Source: CAYXVF01 sp964468125
GTDB lineage: Bacteria; Myxococcota; XYA12-FULL-58-9; CAYXVF01
Length of the DNA stretch: 64,000 nt
Reading direction: 5' to 3'
Assembly: GCA_964468125.1 (NCBI GenBank)
Contig: CAYXVF010000018.1
Location: 7,171 to 71,170 of the forward strand
Program-made: the position numbers and the translations under genes
Part shown: positions 1-7,169 of the stretch, in pieces
Numbering within the stretch: the first letter of the stretch is position 1
Layout: the number at the start of each line of letters is the position of its first letter
Notes under the pieces: generated by a model
Database searches by the model: none
What the model saw: the letters and a program-made list of their open reading frames with translations, nothing else
Told to the model about the DNA's origin: nothing

Positions 1-222
1 CTCGCGCACCTCATGGACCAGACGAATGAACCAAAGCTCTGGGATCATGCCGTCGGGAAGGGGGTGCGGGATCCCCGCCGCGTCGCAGAACGAAGTGGCG
101 GTCGCCGGCCCTTCGAGCGCTTCGAGGGCCGCTCGCGTTTGATGAACCGAGTTCGGACCGATCCGCGCCGGCTCGAGCGTCGGGCTCTCGGTGCGAAAAT
201 CGATTCGGATCAGGTTGTTCAC
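1..222 (-). CDS. Partial V4R/BchJ-like protein (N-terminus only)
   Basis: The first 74 codons of a gene that runs off the left edge. GTG at 222 is chosen because AGGAG lies seven bases upstream. The visible protein has an ARIGPNSVHQTRAALEAL segment followed by an AGIPHPLPDGMIPE segment. This resembles the start of BchJ (bacteriochlorophyll 4-vinyl reductase) and related V4R-domain small-molecule-binding proteins, where RIGPNA is typical; this is recognition by pattern, not by alignment. V4R proteins also occur in non-phototrophs, so a photosynthetic role is not established. It follows the flavodoxin-like gene on the same strand after 45 bp, which carry promoter-like signals. Confidence 0.4.
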   Translation of the reverse strand, partial: MNNLIRIDFRTESPTLEPARIGPNSVHQTRAALEALEGPATATSFCDAAGIPHPLPDGMIPELWFIRLVHEVRE

Positions 223-239
223 GGCTTCGCTCCTGCGAG

Positions 240-285
240 TGTAAAGTTATCTAGACACTCCGAAGTGTCAATTGACCTGGGTCAA
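240..285 (-). promoter_or_regulatory. Promoter with FNR-type box and TGT-N12-ACA palindrome
   Basis: Read on the minus strand, TTGAC-N4-GTCAA (272-285, inside the 3' end of the upstream gene) is the pattern of FNR/NNR-family sites. If it lies at -41.5, transcription would start near 237, and a TAACTT hexamer sits exactly at the -10 position (244-249). Overlapping the -10 is TGT-N12-ACA (240-257), the spacing recognised by CrtJ/PpsR repressors. A second palindrome, GACACT-N4-AGTGTC (254-269), lies between them; it could be an operator or a short hairpin with a TTCG-type loop. The motifs are seen; the regulators are inferred. Confidence 0.45.
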
Positions 286-1530
286 GGGACGGTCCCAAAG
301 GTGGGTGGCCGCGCCGTGTTTGAGTGCCGCCGCGATCCATCCCGCCTGTCCAGCGACCCGATAGAGGCCCGCAGGCATGAGCGGCGCGGCGACCGCCTCG
401 CTGAGCCCTTCGGGGATCGCGCCGGTGCGACCGAGGGCGTCGGAAGCCTCTCGGATCGCCCGGTGAAGCCGTGTGAGGAGGCCTCCAGGCTCGATCGGAG
501 CGCCGTCGATCGCGCCCCCCTCGCCCAGGGCGAGATGGCCTGCCCAGCGCAAGCCGGCCTGCCGGCTCGCGCGCTCGAGGGCGCGCAGGGCCAGGGCGTT
601 GTGCGCGAGCTCGGGGAACCCGCACTGCACGATCGGCACAAAGGCGGGACGCTTCGCGGTGGGGAGGTCCACGAGGTCCCAGAGTGCGCGCATCACGAGC
701 GCGGGCACGCTGTCGACGTAGACCGGAGTGCTCACCACGAGCAGGTCGGCGTCCGCGATGGTGGTGACCAAATCGCGGTTCGATTTTCCGACCTTCACCT
801 TCGAGCGGAGGGGCACGACGCCGACATCGAATCCGTGCGCTACGAGTGGTTCGACGAGTGCACGGCCGAGCGCCTCGGAAGTGCTGGTGCCGGCTGCCTT
901 GGCGCTTCCGACCCACAAGACCGCCCGGCGCCGCATACGGCTCCATGGGGCGGCGCTCACCGGATGGTGGAAGCTCGGGACGATCGCGGAGATCGAATCG
1001 CGGTGATCGAGAAGCGCGTGGGTGGCGTTTTTCACCGCGGTTTCGCACGGCGAGGAATGGACCCAGGCGACGCTCGGGGGGTCCGAGTGAAGATTGAGCG
1101 CGTTGCGGGCGACCAGGGCCTCGAACTCGCGGTCGCGCTCACCCACGGCCAGGACGCGGATGCCCGGGTAGCGGCGATACCGTTTGAGGTGATGCGTTTC
1201 TCCATCGAACACGCCAAAGAAGGGCGAGAGAATCCCGATCTGTTTGTCGAGCGCGGACTTTGCCACCGGGTCCCAGGCTCCGAAGCGGGGCGTGGTGATC
1301 CACAGGACCAGGTCGGAGGCGATCAGGTCCGCCATCAAGGTGTTGCTGCCGTCCGAGGCTCGGCAGACCCCTGGGTGCTTCACCCAGCACTCGAAGCATC
1401 CGCGGCACGGCGCGAAATTTTGGTCTCGAAGTCGGTGCCTCGACACCGAGTGACCGGATGCCGTAGCGGTGGCGCAGACCTCAAGGCCTACGCGAGCGTC
1501 TTCTAAAGCGTCAAATACTGCGATTCGCAT
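268..1530 (-). CDS. Tandem flavodoxin-like / NADPH-dependent FMN reductase protein
   Basis: 420 aa, probably cytoplasmic. It has two flavodoxin-like FMN-binding modules. The first (about 1-185) carries CRGCFECWVKHPGVC, the cysteine cluster seen in NADPH-dependent FMN reductases and iron-sulfur flavoproteins. The second (about 205-400) restarts with VLWVGSAKAAGTSTSEAL and contains the flavin-loop-like STPVYVDSVPALVM, but lacks that cysteine cluster. ATG at 1530 lies three bases after the stop of the haem-c lipoprotein gene, so the two are probably cotranscribed. A low-potential electron-transfer or quinone/iron reduction role is plausible; the substrate cannot be told. The end-to-end duplication is less common than the single-domain form. 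Confidence 0.7.
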   Translation of the reverse strand: MRIAVFDALEDARVGLEVCATATASGHSVSRHRLRDQNFAPCRGCFECWVKHPGVCRASDGSNTLMADLIASDLVLWITTPRFGAWDPVAKSALDKQIGILSPFFGVFDGETHHLKRYRRYPGIRVLAVGERDREFEALVARNALNLHSDPPSVAWVHSSPCETAVKNATHALLDHRDSISAIVPSFHHPVSAAPWSRMRRRAVLWVGSAKAAGTSTSEALGRALVEPLVAHGFDVGVVPLRSKVKVGKSNRDLVTTIADADLLVVSTPVYVDSVPALVMRALWDLVDLPTAKRPAFVPIVQCGFPELAHNALALRALERASRQAGLRWAGHLALGEGGAIDGAPIEPGGLLTRLHRAIREASDALGRTGAIPEGLSEAVAAPLMPAGLYRVAGQAGWIAAALKHGAATHLWDRPLTQVN

Positions 1531-1533
1531 GTC

Positions 1534-2025
1534 TCACCCCGCGTCAGATTGGTCGAGGGGGGCGCCAGCGCTTCCGAAGTCGCTGGGTACGTCGCGGCGG
1601 TGGCAGTACATGCACGAGCCGCTCAGGTTGCCCACCCGGTAGTAGTTCGGAGGTTCCGCGTTGACCGCGCGTTTGGCGTCGGCCACGTCCTGGAGAAATT
1701 CGTCCAGGTGCTCATTGAGTTTTTGGTGATTCGTGAGGCCAGGGCGCTCGAGCGATTGGGCGGCGGTTTCGACTTCGTTGAGCCAGGCGAACACGCGAGC
1801 GCGCTCCCCGGCACCCATCTCAGGCTCCGCGAGGGTCTCGTGAATCTTCACAATCGCGACCGCCATGCGTTGCATCGCGGGCTGCACGTCTTTCTTGCTG
1901 CTCAGGTAGCTCAGGGACGGGGCGTAGGTCACCTCACGGGCAGCGCGGGCCGTGAGCTCCGGCGAGCTGCAACTGAATGTCAGGAGCGGAAACAGAAGCA
2001 GGAGGAGAGGGAGACACGTGCGCAT
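1534..2025 (-). CDS. Haem-c lipoprotein (single CxxCH)
   Basis: 163 aa. A leucine-rich signal peptide ends in the lipobox TFSC (Cys about 19), so the product should be lipid-anchored in the periplasm. One covalent haem motif, CMYCH, lies near the C-terminus (about residue 138), preceded by a mainly helical region. That arrangement recalls helical-bundle or late-CxxCH cytochromes, although no class can be assigned. AGGAGG nine bases before ATG 2025 is a strong ribosome site. It is the first gene of a minus-strand unit with the flavodoxin gene, under an FNR-type promoter. A role in low-oxygen electron transfer or sensing is inferred from that context. Confidence 0.65.
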   Translation of the reverse strand: MRTCLPLLLLLFPLLTFSCSSPELTARAAREVTYAPSLSYLSSKKDVQPAMQRMAVAIVKIHETLAEPEMGAGERARVFAWLNEVETAAQSLERPGLTNHQKLNEHLDEFLQDVADAKRAVNAEPPNYYRVGNLSGSCMYCHRRDVPSDFGSAGAPLDQSDAG

Positions 2026-2072
2026 TTCGAAACCTCCTCGGAACAGAGGCGCTCGATGAGTCCTCCAGAATC

Positions 2073-2117
2073 ACTCTAGTCAAAAAGGCGGAAGAGTCGC
2101 TTGACCGGCGTCAAGCG
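2073..2117 (-). promoter_or_regulatory. Class II FNR-type promoter of the haem-c lipoprotein unit
   Basis: A perfect inverted repeat CGCTTGAC-CGGC-GTCAAGCG (2098-2117) contains TTGAC-N4-GTCAA, the core of FNR/NNR/DNR-type sites. Placed at -41.5 it predicts a start near 2066, and TAGAGT occupies the expected -10 hexamer (2073-2078). The 5' leader would be about 40 bases including the AGGAGG ribosome site. The repeat lies in the 3' end of the metallo-hydrolase pseudogene. Confidence 0.55.
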
Positions 2118-2455
2118 AGCTCGGCGTACCACGCTTTGCACGCCCGTTCGTAATAGGCAGATCGATGTAGTTGGCGAGGGCTTGGCCCCGAGCGACGCCG
2201 CCGTGGCCGGTGACGACGATCGATCCGAGGTCCGCTCAGGGTCTTGAGAAAGAGCGTGCGATCGCCGAGACCAAAGGGAATGGGCTCCTTCGACTCGGGG
2301 ATGATCTGCGTCGGGCCCACGACGGTGATCCGCGGCCGCGTAAAGGGCTGCTCGTCGATGACCTTTCCGAAGGGCTTCTGCATCGCTCGTGCCTGAGGTT
2401 AAAGGCCCACCGCGCCGAGGCCCGCGACGCCTGCGAGAAAGCCCCGGCGATTCAC
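2080..2455 (-). pseudogene. Decayed Tat-exported metallo-beta-lactamase-fold hydrolase
   Basis: GTG at 2455 overlaps the bioY stop (GTGA) and begins VNRRGFLAGVAGLGAVGL, a twin-arginine signal with RRGFL, then reaches a stop at about 2399. Coding-like sequence continues in the same frame (TRPRITVVGPTQIIPE, IPFGLGDRTLFLKTLSG) and then in another frame (SIVVTGHGGVARGQALANYI, ending at 2080). GLGDR...LFLKTLSG followed by VVTGHGG resembles the later part of MBL-fold periplasmic hydrolases, with the AHT...D metal-binding stretch missing. The in-frame stop, the frame change and the shortness indicate a broken gene. Sequencing error cannot explain all three. Confidence 0.5.
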
Positions 2456-3030
2456 GCGCTCACCCCGCTCGAAGTGGACGGGTGCCGATCGAACCAGCGC
2501 CGCGCTGGCGGAAGAAGTGCCGCACCGACGATCGACTTGAGCAGCGCGCCGAGAAGAAAGGGGAGCACGCCGTAGGTCCATGCCGCCGACGCGCCGATGA
2601 AGAGCGAAAGCCAGCCGGCGCCGGCTGCGAGAATCAGCGCGTGCGCGGCGAGAAAGGCCGCGCCCGCAGGCAACGTTCGGCGCAGCAGACCCCGCTCACC
2701 GAGCCAAGCGAGGGCCGCGGTCGCGGGGACAAAAGCGAGAATGTAGCCACCGGTCTTTCCGATCAGGTGGACGACGCCTCCCGCGCCCCCCGCGAAAACC
2801 GGTGCTCCACAGGCACCCAGCACGAGCCATGCGCTCACCGTGCTCGGCGCGCGCACCGTGCCGTAGGTCGCCCCGAGGACGAGTACGGTCAGTGTCTGAA
2901 GCGTGACCGGCACGGGACCGATGGGAATTGCCATCCAAGAGGAAAGAGAGATCGCCGCGACCCCCAAGGTCACGAGGAAGAGCTCGGAGAGAAGACGTGT
3001 GCTCACGCTCCCATGGGCCGCGGTTGCCAT
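2452..3030 (-). CDS. bioY: Biotin transporter S component BioY
   Basis: 193 aa integral membrane protein, the substrate-binding (S) component of an ECF-type biotin transporter. The conserved N-terminal helix carries AIPIGPVPVTLQTLTVLVLG (GPVP.TLQ is the BioY signature), followed by APVFAGGAGGVVHLIGKTGGYI, a typical glycine-rich loop, and about six hydrophobic helices. ATG 3030 gives the expected family length; an upstream in-frame extension is unlikely to be translated. No EcfA/EcfT genes are adjacent, so it may work alone or with a distant energising module. The stop overlaps the GTG of the Tat hydrolase pseudogene. It is divergent from msrA. Confidence 0.88.
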   Translation of the reverse strand: MATAAHGSVSTRLLSELFLVTLGVAAISLSSWMAIPIGPVPVTLQTLTVLVLGATYGTVRAPSTVSAWLVLGACGAPVFAGGAGGVVHLIGKTGGYILAFVPATAALAWLGERGLLRRTLPAGAAFLAAHALILAAGAGWLSLFIGASAAWTYGVLPFLLGALLKSIVGAALLPPARRWFDRHPSTSSGVSA

Positions 3031-3062
3031 GGTCAGCCCGCATACACGAGGGCCCGGGCCCT

Positions 3063-3090
3063 TTGAAAGAGCGAATTCGGTGCTTATCCT
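3063..3090 (+). promoter_or_regulatory. Sigma-70-like promoter of msrA
   Basis: TTGAAA (3063-3068), a 16-base spacer and TATCCT (3085-3090) form a fair sigma-70 promoter 58 bases before the msrA start. Immediately upstream is a perfect 14-bp palindrome, AGGGCCCGGGCCCT (3049-3062), between the divergent bioY and msrA starts. It could be an operator or a base-composition accident. Confidence 0.4.
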
Positions 3091-3148
3091 GCAGGTTACC
3101 GGCGGCGGCGGAACGTAACGTACGGCCGGCAAAGGACACGAAGCACGC

Positions 3149-3820
3149 ATGAAGAGATGGATTTCGATTTCGTTGGTGGCCTTGGCGGTATTGGGGCTGT
3201 GGTCGCTCAGCCCCGGCGGGCTCCTCGCAAAAGACATGACCCGCGCACCGGTGGTGCAGCCGGAAGGTACGGAGGTTGCGACCTTCGCCGGCGGCTGTTT
3301 CTGGTGTGTGGAGGCGTCTCTCGAGAAAGTCGAAGGCGTGGTGGAGGTGGTCAGCGGCTACGCCGGCGGCAAGGAGAAAGACCCGACCTATCAGGATGTC
3401 TCCTGGGGCCGAACGTCGCACCTCGAAACGGTGCAGGTGTTCTATGACCCGAAGGTCACGACCTACGCGACCCTGGTCGACGCGTTCTTCCGACTGATCG
3501 ATCCCACCGACGGCGGCGGCTCGTTCGTCGATCGCGGACCGCACTATCGCTCGGCGGTGTTCTACCACTCAAAGAGCCAAGAGCGCGTGGCCCGGGCGGC
3601 GGTGGCGGAGATCGAGAAGCGCAAGATCTTCAGCGCGCCGGTGAAGACCGAGATCCGGCCCTTCGAGGTGTTCTACCCGGCGGAGAATTATCATCAGGAC
3701 TTCTACAAGAAGGACCCGGGCCGCTATTACCCCTACCGCAAAGGGTCCGGGCGCGATCCGTTCATCGAGAAGCGCTGGAAGAGCGTGCCGCCGCTGGTGA
3801 GCGCCAAGCCAGGGAGCTAG
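3149..3820 (+). CDS. msrA: Exported peptide-methionine (S)-S-oxide reductase MsrA
   Basis: 223 aa. It reduces the S-epimer of methionine sulfoxide in oxidised proteins. The catalytic motif GGCFWCVEA is at about 48-56 with the active Cys near residue 50; SGYAGG and YHQDFY are also present. An N-terminal hydrophobic signal (residues 4-20) precedes the domain, so the enzyme probably acts in the periplasm as an envelope repair enzyme. Most cytoplasmic MsrA proteins lack such a leader. The sequence ends soon after the core, and no MsrB domain is fused. The methyltransferase gene starts 9 bases downstream, suggesting cotranscription. Confidence 0.9.
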   Translation: MKRWISISLVALAVLGLWSLSPGGLLAKDMTRAPVVQPEGTEVATFAGGCFWCVEASLEKVEGVVEVVSGYAGGKEKDPTYQDVSWGRTSHLETVQVFYDPKVTTYATLVDAFFRLIDPTDGGGSFVDRGPHYRSAVFYHSKSQERVARAAVAEIEKRKIFSAPVKTEIRPFEVFYPAENYHQDFYKKDPGRYYPYRKGSGRDPFIEKRWKSVPPLVSAKPGS

Positions 3821-3829
3821 GCTCCTCCC

Positions 3830-4393
3830 ATGGGTGAGGATCGCGCCCGCTGGGATGCGAAGTATGCGCAGCGCGAAGACCGTCTGAAGGCGCCGCTGCC
3901 GTTCATCATGGACCGACTCCGCGGCCTGCCCACGGGCGCGCACCTGCTCGACCTCGCTGCGGGCGACGGGCGTCACGCTATCCCTCTGGCCCGCTCTGGG
4001 TTCGAGGTGACCGCCGTCGACGTCTCTCCCGTGGGGCTCGAGAGGCTCCAGCGTTTTTCGGAGCAGGCGTCCGTCACCGTGCACACGCACGTTCGGGACC
4101 TCCAGGACGACGACGCGCTCTTCGGATTGGGACCCTTTGCGGCGGCACTGATTTCCTTTTACAAACCTCCACCGTGGCAGTGGCATCCCGTGGCCCGGGC
4201 AGTGCCACCCGAGGGGATCATCGTGCTCGCGACCTTCAACGAGCTGCACGCTGAGCGGACCGGCTTTCCAAGAGCCTACGCGCTCGAAGTCGACGAGCTG
4301 ATCCATCCACACCCGGGCATGGAGCTCGTCGAGTACCAACGCATCGACGAGGGCGAGCGCAGCTATGACGGCTATCTTTGGAAGCGAGTATGA
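3830..4393 (+). CDS. Class I SAM-dependent methyltransferase (TehB-like)
   Basis: 187 aa cytoplasmic protein. Motif I, LDLAAGDGRHAIPLA (about 40-54), and the acidic post-I strand VTAVDVS form the S-adenosylmethionine pocket. The short WDAKYAQRED start is typical of small TehB/thiopurine-type methyltransferases. The substrate is not evident. Its stop overlaps the start of the acyltransferase gene (ATGA), so the two are translationally coupled. Confidence 0.75.
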   Translation: MGEDRARWDAKYAQREDRLKAPLPFIMDRLRGLPTGAHLLDLAAGDGRHAIPLARSGFEVTAVDVSPVGLERLQRFSEQASVTVHTHVRDLQDDDALFGLGPFAAALISFYKPPPWQWHPVARAVPPEGIIVLATFNELHAERTGFPRAYALEVDELIHPHPGMELVEYQRIDEGERSYDGYLWKRV

Positions 4394-5265
4394 TGCGACC
4401 CGCTGACGACGTGGAGCTTCTCGATGCGGCGGACCCGTCGAGCTTTACCTATGCCGCACCGAGCGATCCGCTGCCCAAGCGCGCGCTGATTCGCGCCGTC
4501 GAAGCATTGACCGGACAGCGCACACTGCGCTCGATCTACCTCGACTACCGCCGAGAAGACGACGGTGCGGCGTCCTTTTGGGCCAATGCGGTCGAGCGGC
4601 TGCGCCTGCAGATCGACTATGACGCTGAGCGTCTGGCGCAGATTCCGAAAGAGGGGCCGGTGGTTGTCGTCGCTAATCATCCCTTCGGTGTGATCGACGG
4701 CATCGTGCTCGGTTGGCTCGTGGAGCGCGTGCGCTCTGACTTCAAGATTCTGGTCAACAGCGTGCTCGCACGGGCGGAGGAAGCCCGTCCCTATTTGTTG
4801 CCGATCGATTTCGCCCCGACAGATCTCGCCAAGCGCATCAACCTGAAGTCTCGAGCGGATGCGCGCAGCTGGCTCGACGAGGGCAGGGTGGTGGTGGTGT
4901 TTCCGGGTGGAACGGTCTCGACCGCGACGACGCCCCTGGGTCGCGCGTACGATCCGGAGTGGAAACCGTTCACAGCGCGCCTCATCGCACGCGCACGCGC
5001 CCAGGTTGTCCCGATGTTCTTTCCCGGACAGAACAGCCGGGCTTTTCAGATCGCGAGCCTGCTCCACTCGACGCTTCGCACGGCGCTCTTCTTTCACGAG
5101 GCCCGGAACAAGATGAAGACGCGGATCGCTGTGGAGATCGGCCGCGTCCTCGGTCCGGACGCACTGCCCATCGAGGAGCCGGTCCGCTTGATCCGTGAGC
5201 TTCGGCAGCACACCTACGGGCTCGGCGGCGAGCCGAACGCACGCGTCGCGCCCTCCCGGGGGTGA
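4390..5265 (+). CDS. Lysophospholipid/glycerol acyltransferase-family protein
   Basis: About 291 aa from ATG 4390, which overlaps the preceding stop; a TTG at 4378 is possible but less likely. It contains NHPFGVIDG (about residues 96-104), the NHxxxxD catalytic block I of PlsC/AGPAT enzymes, and FPGGTVST, the block III substrate-binding motif. The HPFG/IDG form is closest to the haemolysin/OlsA-like branch that makes acylated amino-lipids. It probably acts at the inner face of the membrane. The donor and acceptor cannot be deduced. Confidence 0.75.
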   Translation: MMRPADDVELLDAADPSSFTYAAPSDPLPKRALIRAVEALTGQRTLRSIYLDYRREDDGAASFWANAVERLRLQIDYDAERLAQIPKEGPVVVVANHPFGVIDGIVLGWLVERVRSDFKILVNSVLARAEEARPYLLPIDFAPTDLAKRINLKSRADARSWLDEGRVVVVFPGGTVSTATTPLGRAYDPEWKPFTARLIARARAQVVPMFFPGQNSRAFQIASLLHSTLRTALFFHEARNKMKTRIAVEIGRVLGPDALPIEEPVRLIRELRQHTYGLGGEPNARVAPSRG

Positions 5266-5418
5266 CGACATTTCCCCCCGCGACGAGGTGGGAAAATGGG
5301 GCACAGAACCCACATTCACCGCCTTTTTGGAACGTAGCGTCATGGATTTTCCTGGTTTTTTTCTCGCGGGGAATCGGGAACGCGATTTGCAGCATCCTAG
5401 GACACGGAAGCCGTAGGG

Positions 5419-6393
5419 ATGTCAAAAACGCGATCCATACGCAGCGCGAGAGGCGATCGCCGCAATCGTCGGTCCACCGTCGATCTGCGCTCGAGCATTC
5501 TCGCATGGGAAATCGACCCCCGCGTGCGCCGCGCCACCGGCGCGATCAGCGCTGAGGAGCTCGAGGCGCTGATCAAAGAGGAGCAAACGCTCCTGGACTA
5601 CGTCGACACCCTCGAGGCGCACGCCCGCCGCCTGAAGCGGGGCGAGTCTTTGGCCCCAAAAACCCCTTCGCCCTTCGAGCTCGCCGATACGCGGGTGGAT
5701 GCCGCCCTGAGCACGGACGACATCGCGGAGACCCGCGTTCGATACGTCCCGTCGCTGCCGCGGCACTCCCTCGAAATGGGGGAGCTGCGTGAGCCGCAGA
5801 CCGACGAGCTGCGCGTGGCGGAGAAGAAGGAACGGACGGAAGTGCGCATGCCCGTGGAGCTCGGGGCCTTCGAGCTGCGTCGCACGTACAAGCGGGACGA
5901 GCCAGGCCGGGTGGAAACCCTCGAGCCCGTTGAAATCCCGACGAAAATCGGGCTGCGCCCGGGGTTCATTCCCAACGAGCCGAGCAGTTGGGAGCGCGAA
6001 AAAGAGGGCGCCCGTCGTCGGGCGTCGGCTCGTCGGCGACGTGAGGCGGAGCTCCGGGCGCCGAAGCGTGAGTCGAGCACTCGATGGCGCGAGCGGCAGG
6101 ATGCGCGACCGACGGGGCCAATGCGTATGCCCGCGCCCAATGGCTGGTATCAGCAGGTGATTTCGACCACCCAGGAGATCTACTACCGCACCGTTCAACA
6201 GGCGCGCTTCTCCTTCCGCGGCGTTCAGGCGCAGGCACGCCGTCAGCTCGACCGAACCCTTCGCGCCATGCGTTCCGAGCGGGCACACCCTTTCATCGAA
6301 GTGCCGCGGCCCTGGTACCAGGCGCCCAGCGCGCTGGCGTCGATGGGCTTGGGGATGGGCGCGCTGCTCGGGCTGCTCTACTTGATCAGCTAG
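5419..6393 (+). CDS. Unknown charged protein with C-terminal membrane anchor
   Basis: 324 aa, not recognised. The N-terminal half is rich in Arg/Glu with a probable helical segment (ISAEELEALIKEEQTLLDYV). The middle has repeated basic patches (RRRASARRRREAEL). The final 20 residues, SALASMGLGMGALLGLLYLI, form one hydrophobic segment ending at the stop, so the protein looks tail-anchored with its bulk in the cytoplasm. There is no signal peptide. It is preceded by a 153-bp AT-richer gap and converges on aat: the two stop codons share the bases CTAG at 6390-6393. Confidence 0.55.
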   Translation: MSKTRSIRSARGDRRNRRSTVDLRSSILAWEIDPRVRRATGAISAEELEALIKEEQTLLDYVDTLEAHARRLKRGESLAPKTPSPFELADTRVDAALSTDDIAETRVRYVPSLPRHSLEMGELREPQTDELRVAEKKERTEVRMPVELGAFELRRTYKRDEPGRVETLEPVEIPTKIGLRPGFIPNEPSSWEREKEGARRRASARRRREAELRAPKRESSTRWRERQDARPTGPMRMPAPNGWYQQVISTTQEIYYRTVQQARFSFRGVQAQARRQLDRTLRAMRSERAHPFIEVPRPWYQAPSALASMGLGMGALLGLLYLIS

Positions 6394-7094
6394 CCGAAGC
6401 GCGGCGGGCGAATGCTGACCAGCGGGCCCGGTGGCGGACTCCAGCGCCGACCGTCGGGTACGTCTAGCTGCATCGCTGCGCTCAATGCGCGAAGGTAGTC
6501 CTTGCGGCGGACCAGCACGGCCCCGAGGCGATGGGTGTTTTCGTTGATCACCTGCGCGTCGAAAATCTGAACCCCCAAGCGCTCCAGTTGGGCCACCGCG
6601 AAGGCGAAGGCGACCTTTGAAGCGTTGCTCACCTCGTAGAACATCGATTCGCCGGCGAAGAGACCGCGGATCTGAACGCCGTAGAGACCGCCCACCAGTC
6701 GCCCGTCCTGCCAAACCTCGACCGAGTGCGCGTATCCCAAGCGGTGAAGCTCGCTGTAAGCGCAGATGAATCCGTCGGTGATCCAGACGCCCTCGCGTTC
6801 GTGCGCACGGGCGCAGCCGCTGATCACGCCGCGAAAGTCGCGGTCGAAGGTGACCGTGAACACGTTCTGATTGAGCGTGCGCTTGAGGCTGCGGGGGAGA
6901 TGAACCCGCTCGGGGAGAAAGATCGCGCGCGGATCGGGCGAGTACCAGCGAACCGGTCGCTCAGACCACGGGAAAATCCCCCTCTGGTAGGCCTCGAGGA
7001 GCAGCTCCGGCGTCATGGTGCGGGTCACCGCGACGAGACCATAGGGGTCTGCCGTCTCCGGATCGGGGAAGTAGAGGTCTCGTCGCGTACCCAT
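6390..7094 (-). CDS. aat: Leucyl/phenylalanyl-tRNA-protein transferase
   Basis: 234 aa. It attaches Leu or Phe to the N-terminus of proteins beginning with Arg or Lys, creating N-degrons for ClpS/ClpAP. Hallmarks are YQRGIFPWSE, RWYSPDPRAIF, the GVWITDGFICAYSELHRLGYAHSVE block and GLFAGESMF. Length and motif order match the family. ATG 7094 is the natural start; TATCCT on the minus strand at about 7126-7131 may be its -10 element. It converges on the preceding gene with overlapping stops. Confidence 0.93.
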   Translation of the reverse strand: MGTRRDLYFPDPETADPYGLVAVTRTMTPELLLEAYQRGIFPWSERPVRWYSPDPRAIFLPERVHLPRSLKRTLNQNVFTVTFDRDFRGVISGCARAHEREGVWITDGFICAYSELHRLGYAHSVEVWQDGRLVGGLYGVQIRGLFAGESMFYEVSNASKVAFAFAVAQLERLGVQIFDAQVINENTHRLGAVLVRRKDYLRALSAAMQLDVPDGRRWSPPPGPLVSIRPPRFG

Positions 7095-7169
7095 GGACTT
7101 TACCGCAGCACATGATGAGGATAGCGCGGCGAAGGCTTTCGGGCCAACGGCTAGGATTCGGGAGCATCG

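Noticed and set aside
13..1506. 497-codon plus-strand frame opposite the flavodoxin protein
   Set aside because: Arg-rich antisense product; the flavodoxin motifs are on the other strand.
3049..3062. AGGGCCCGGGCCCT palindrome between bioY and msrA as a biotin operator
   Set aside because: Does not resemble a BirA or BioR site; could be GC-rich chance. Noted only with the msrA promoter.
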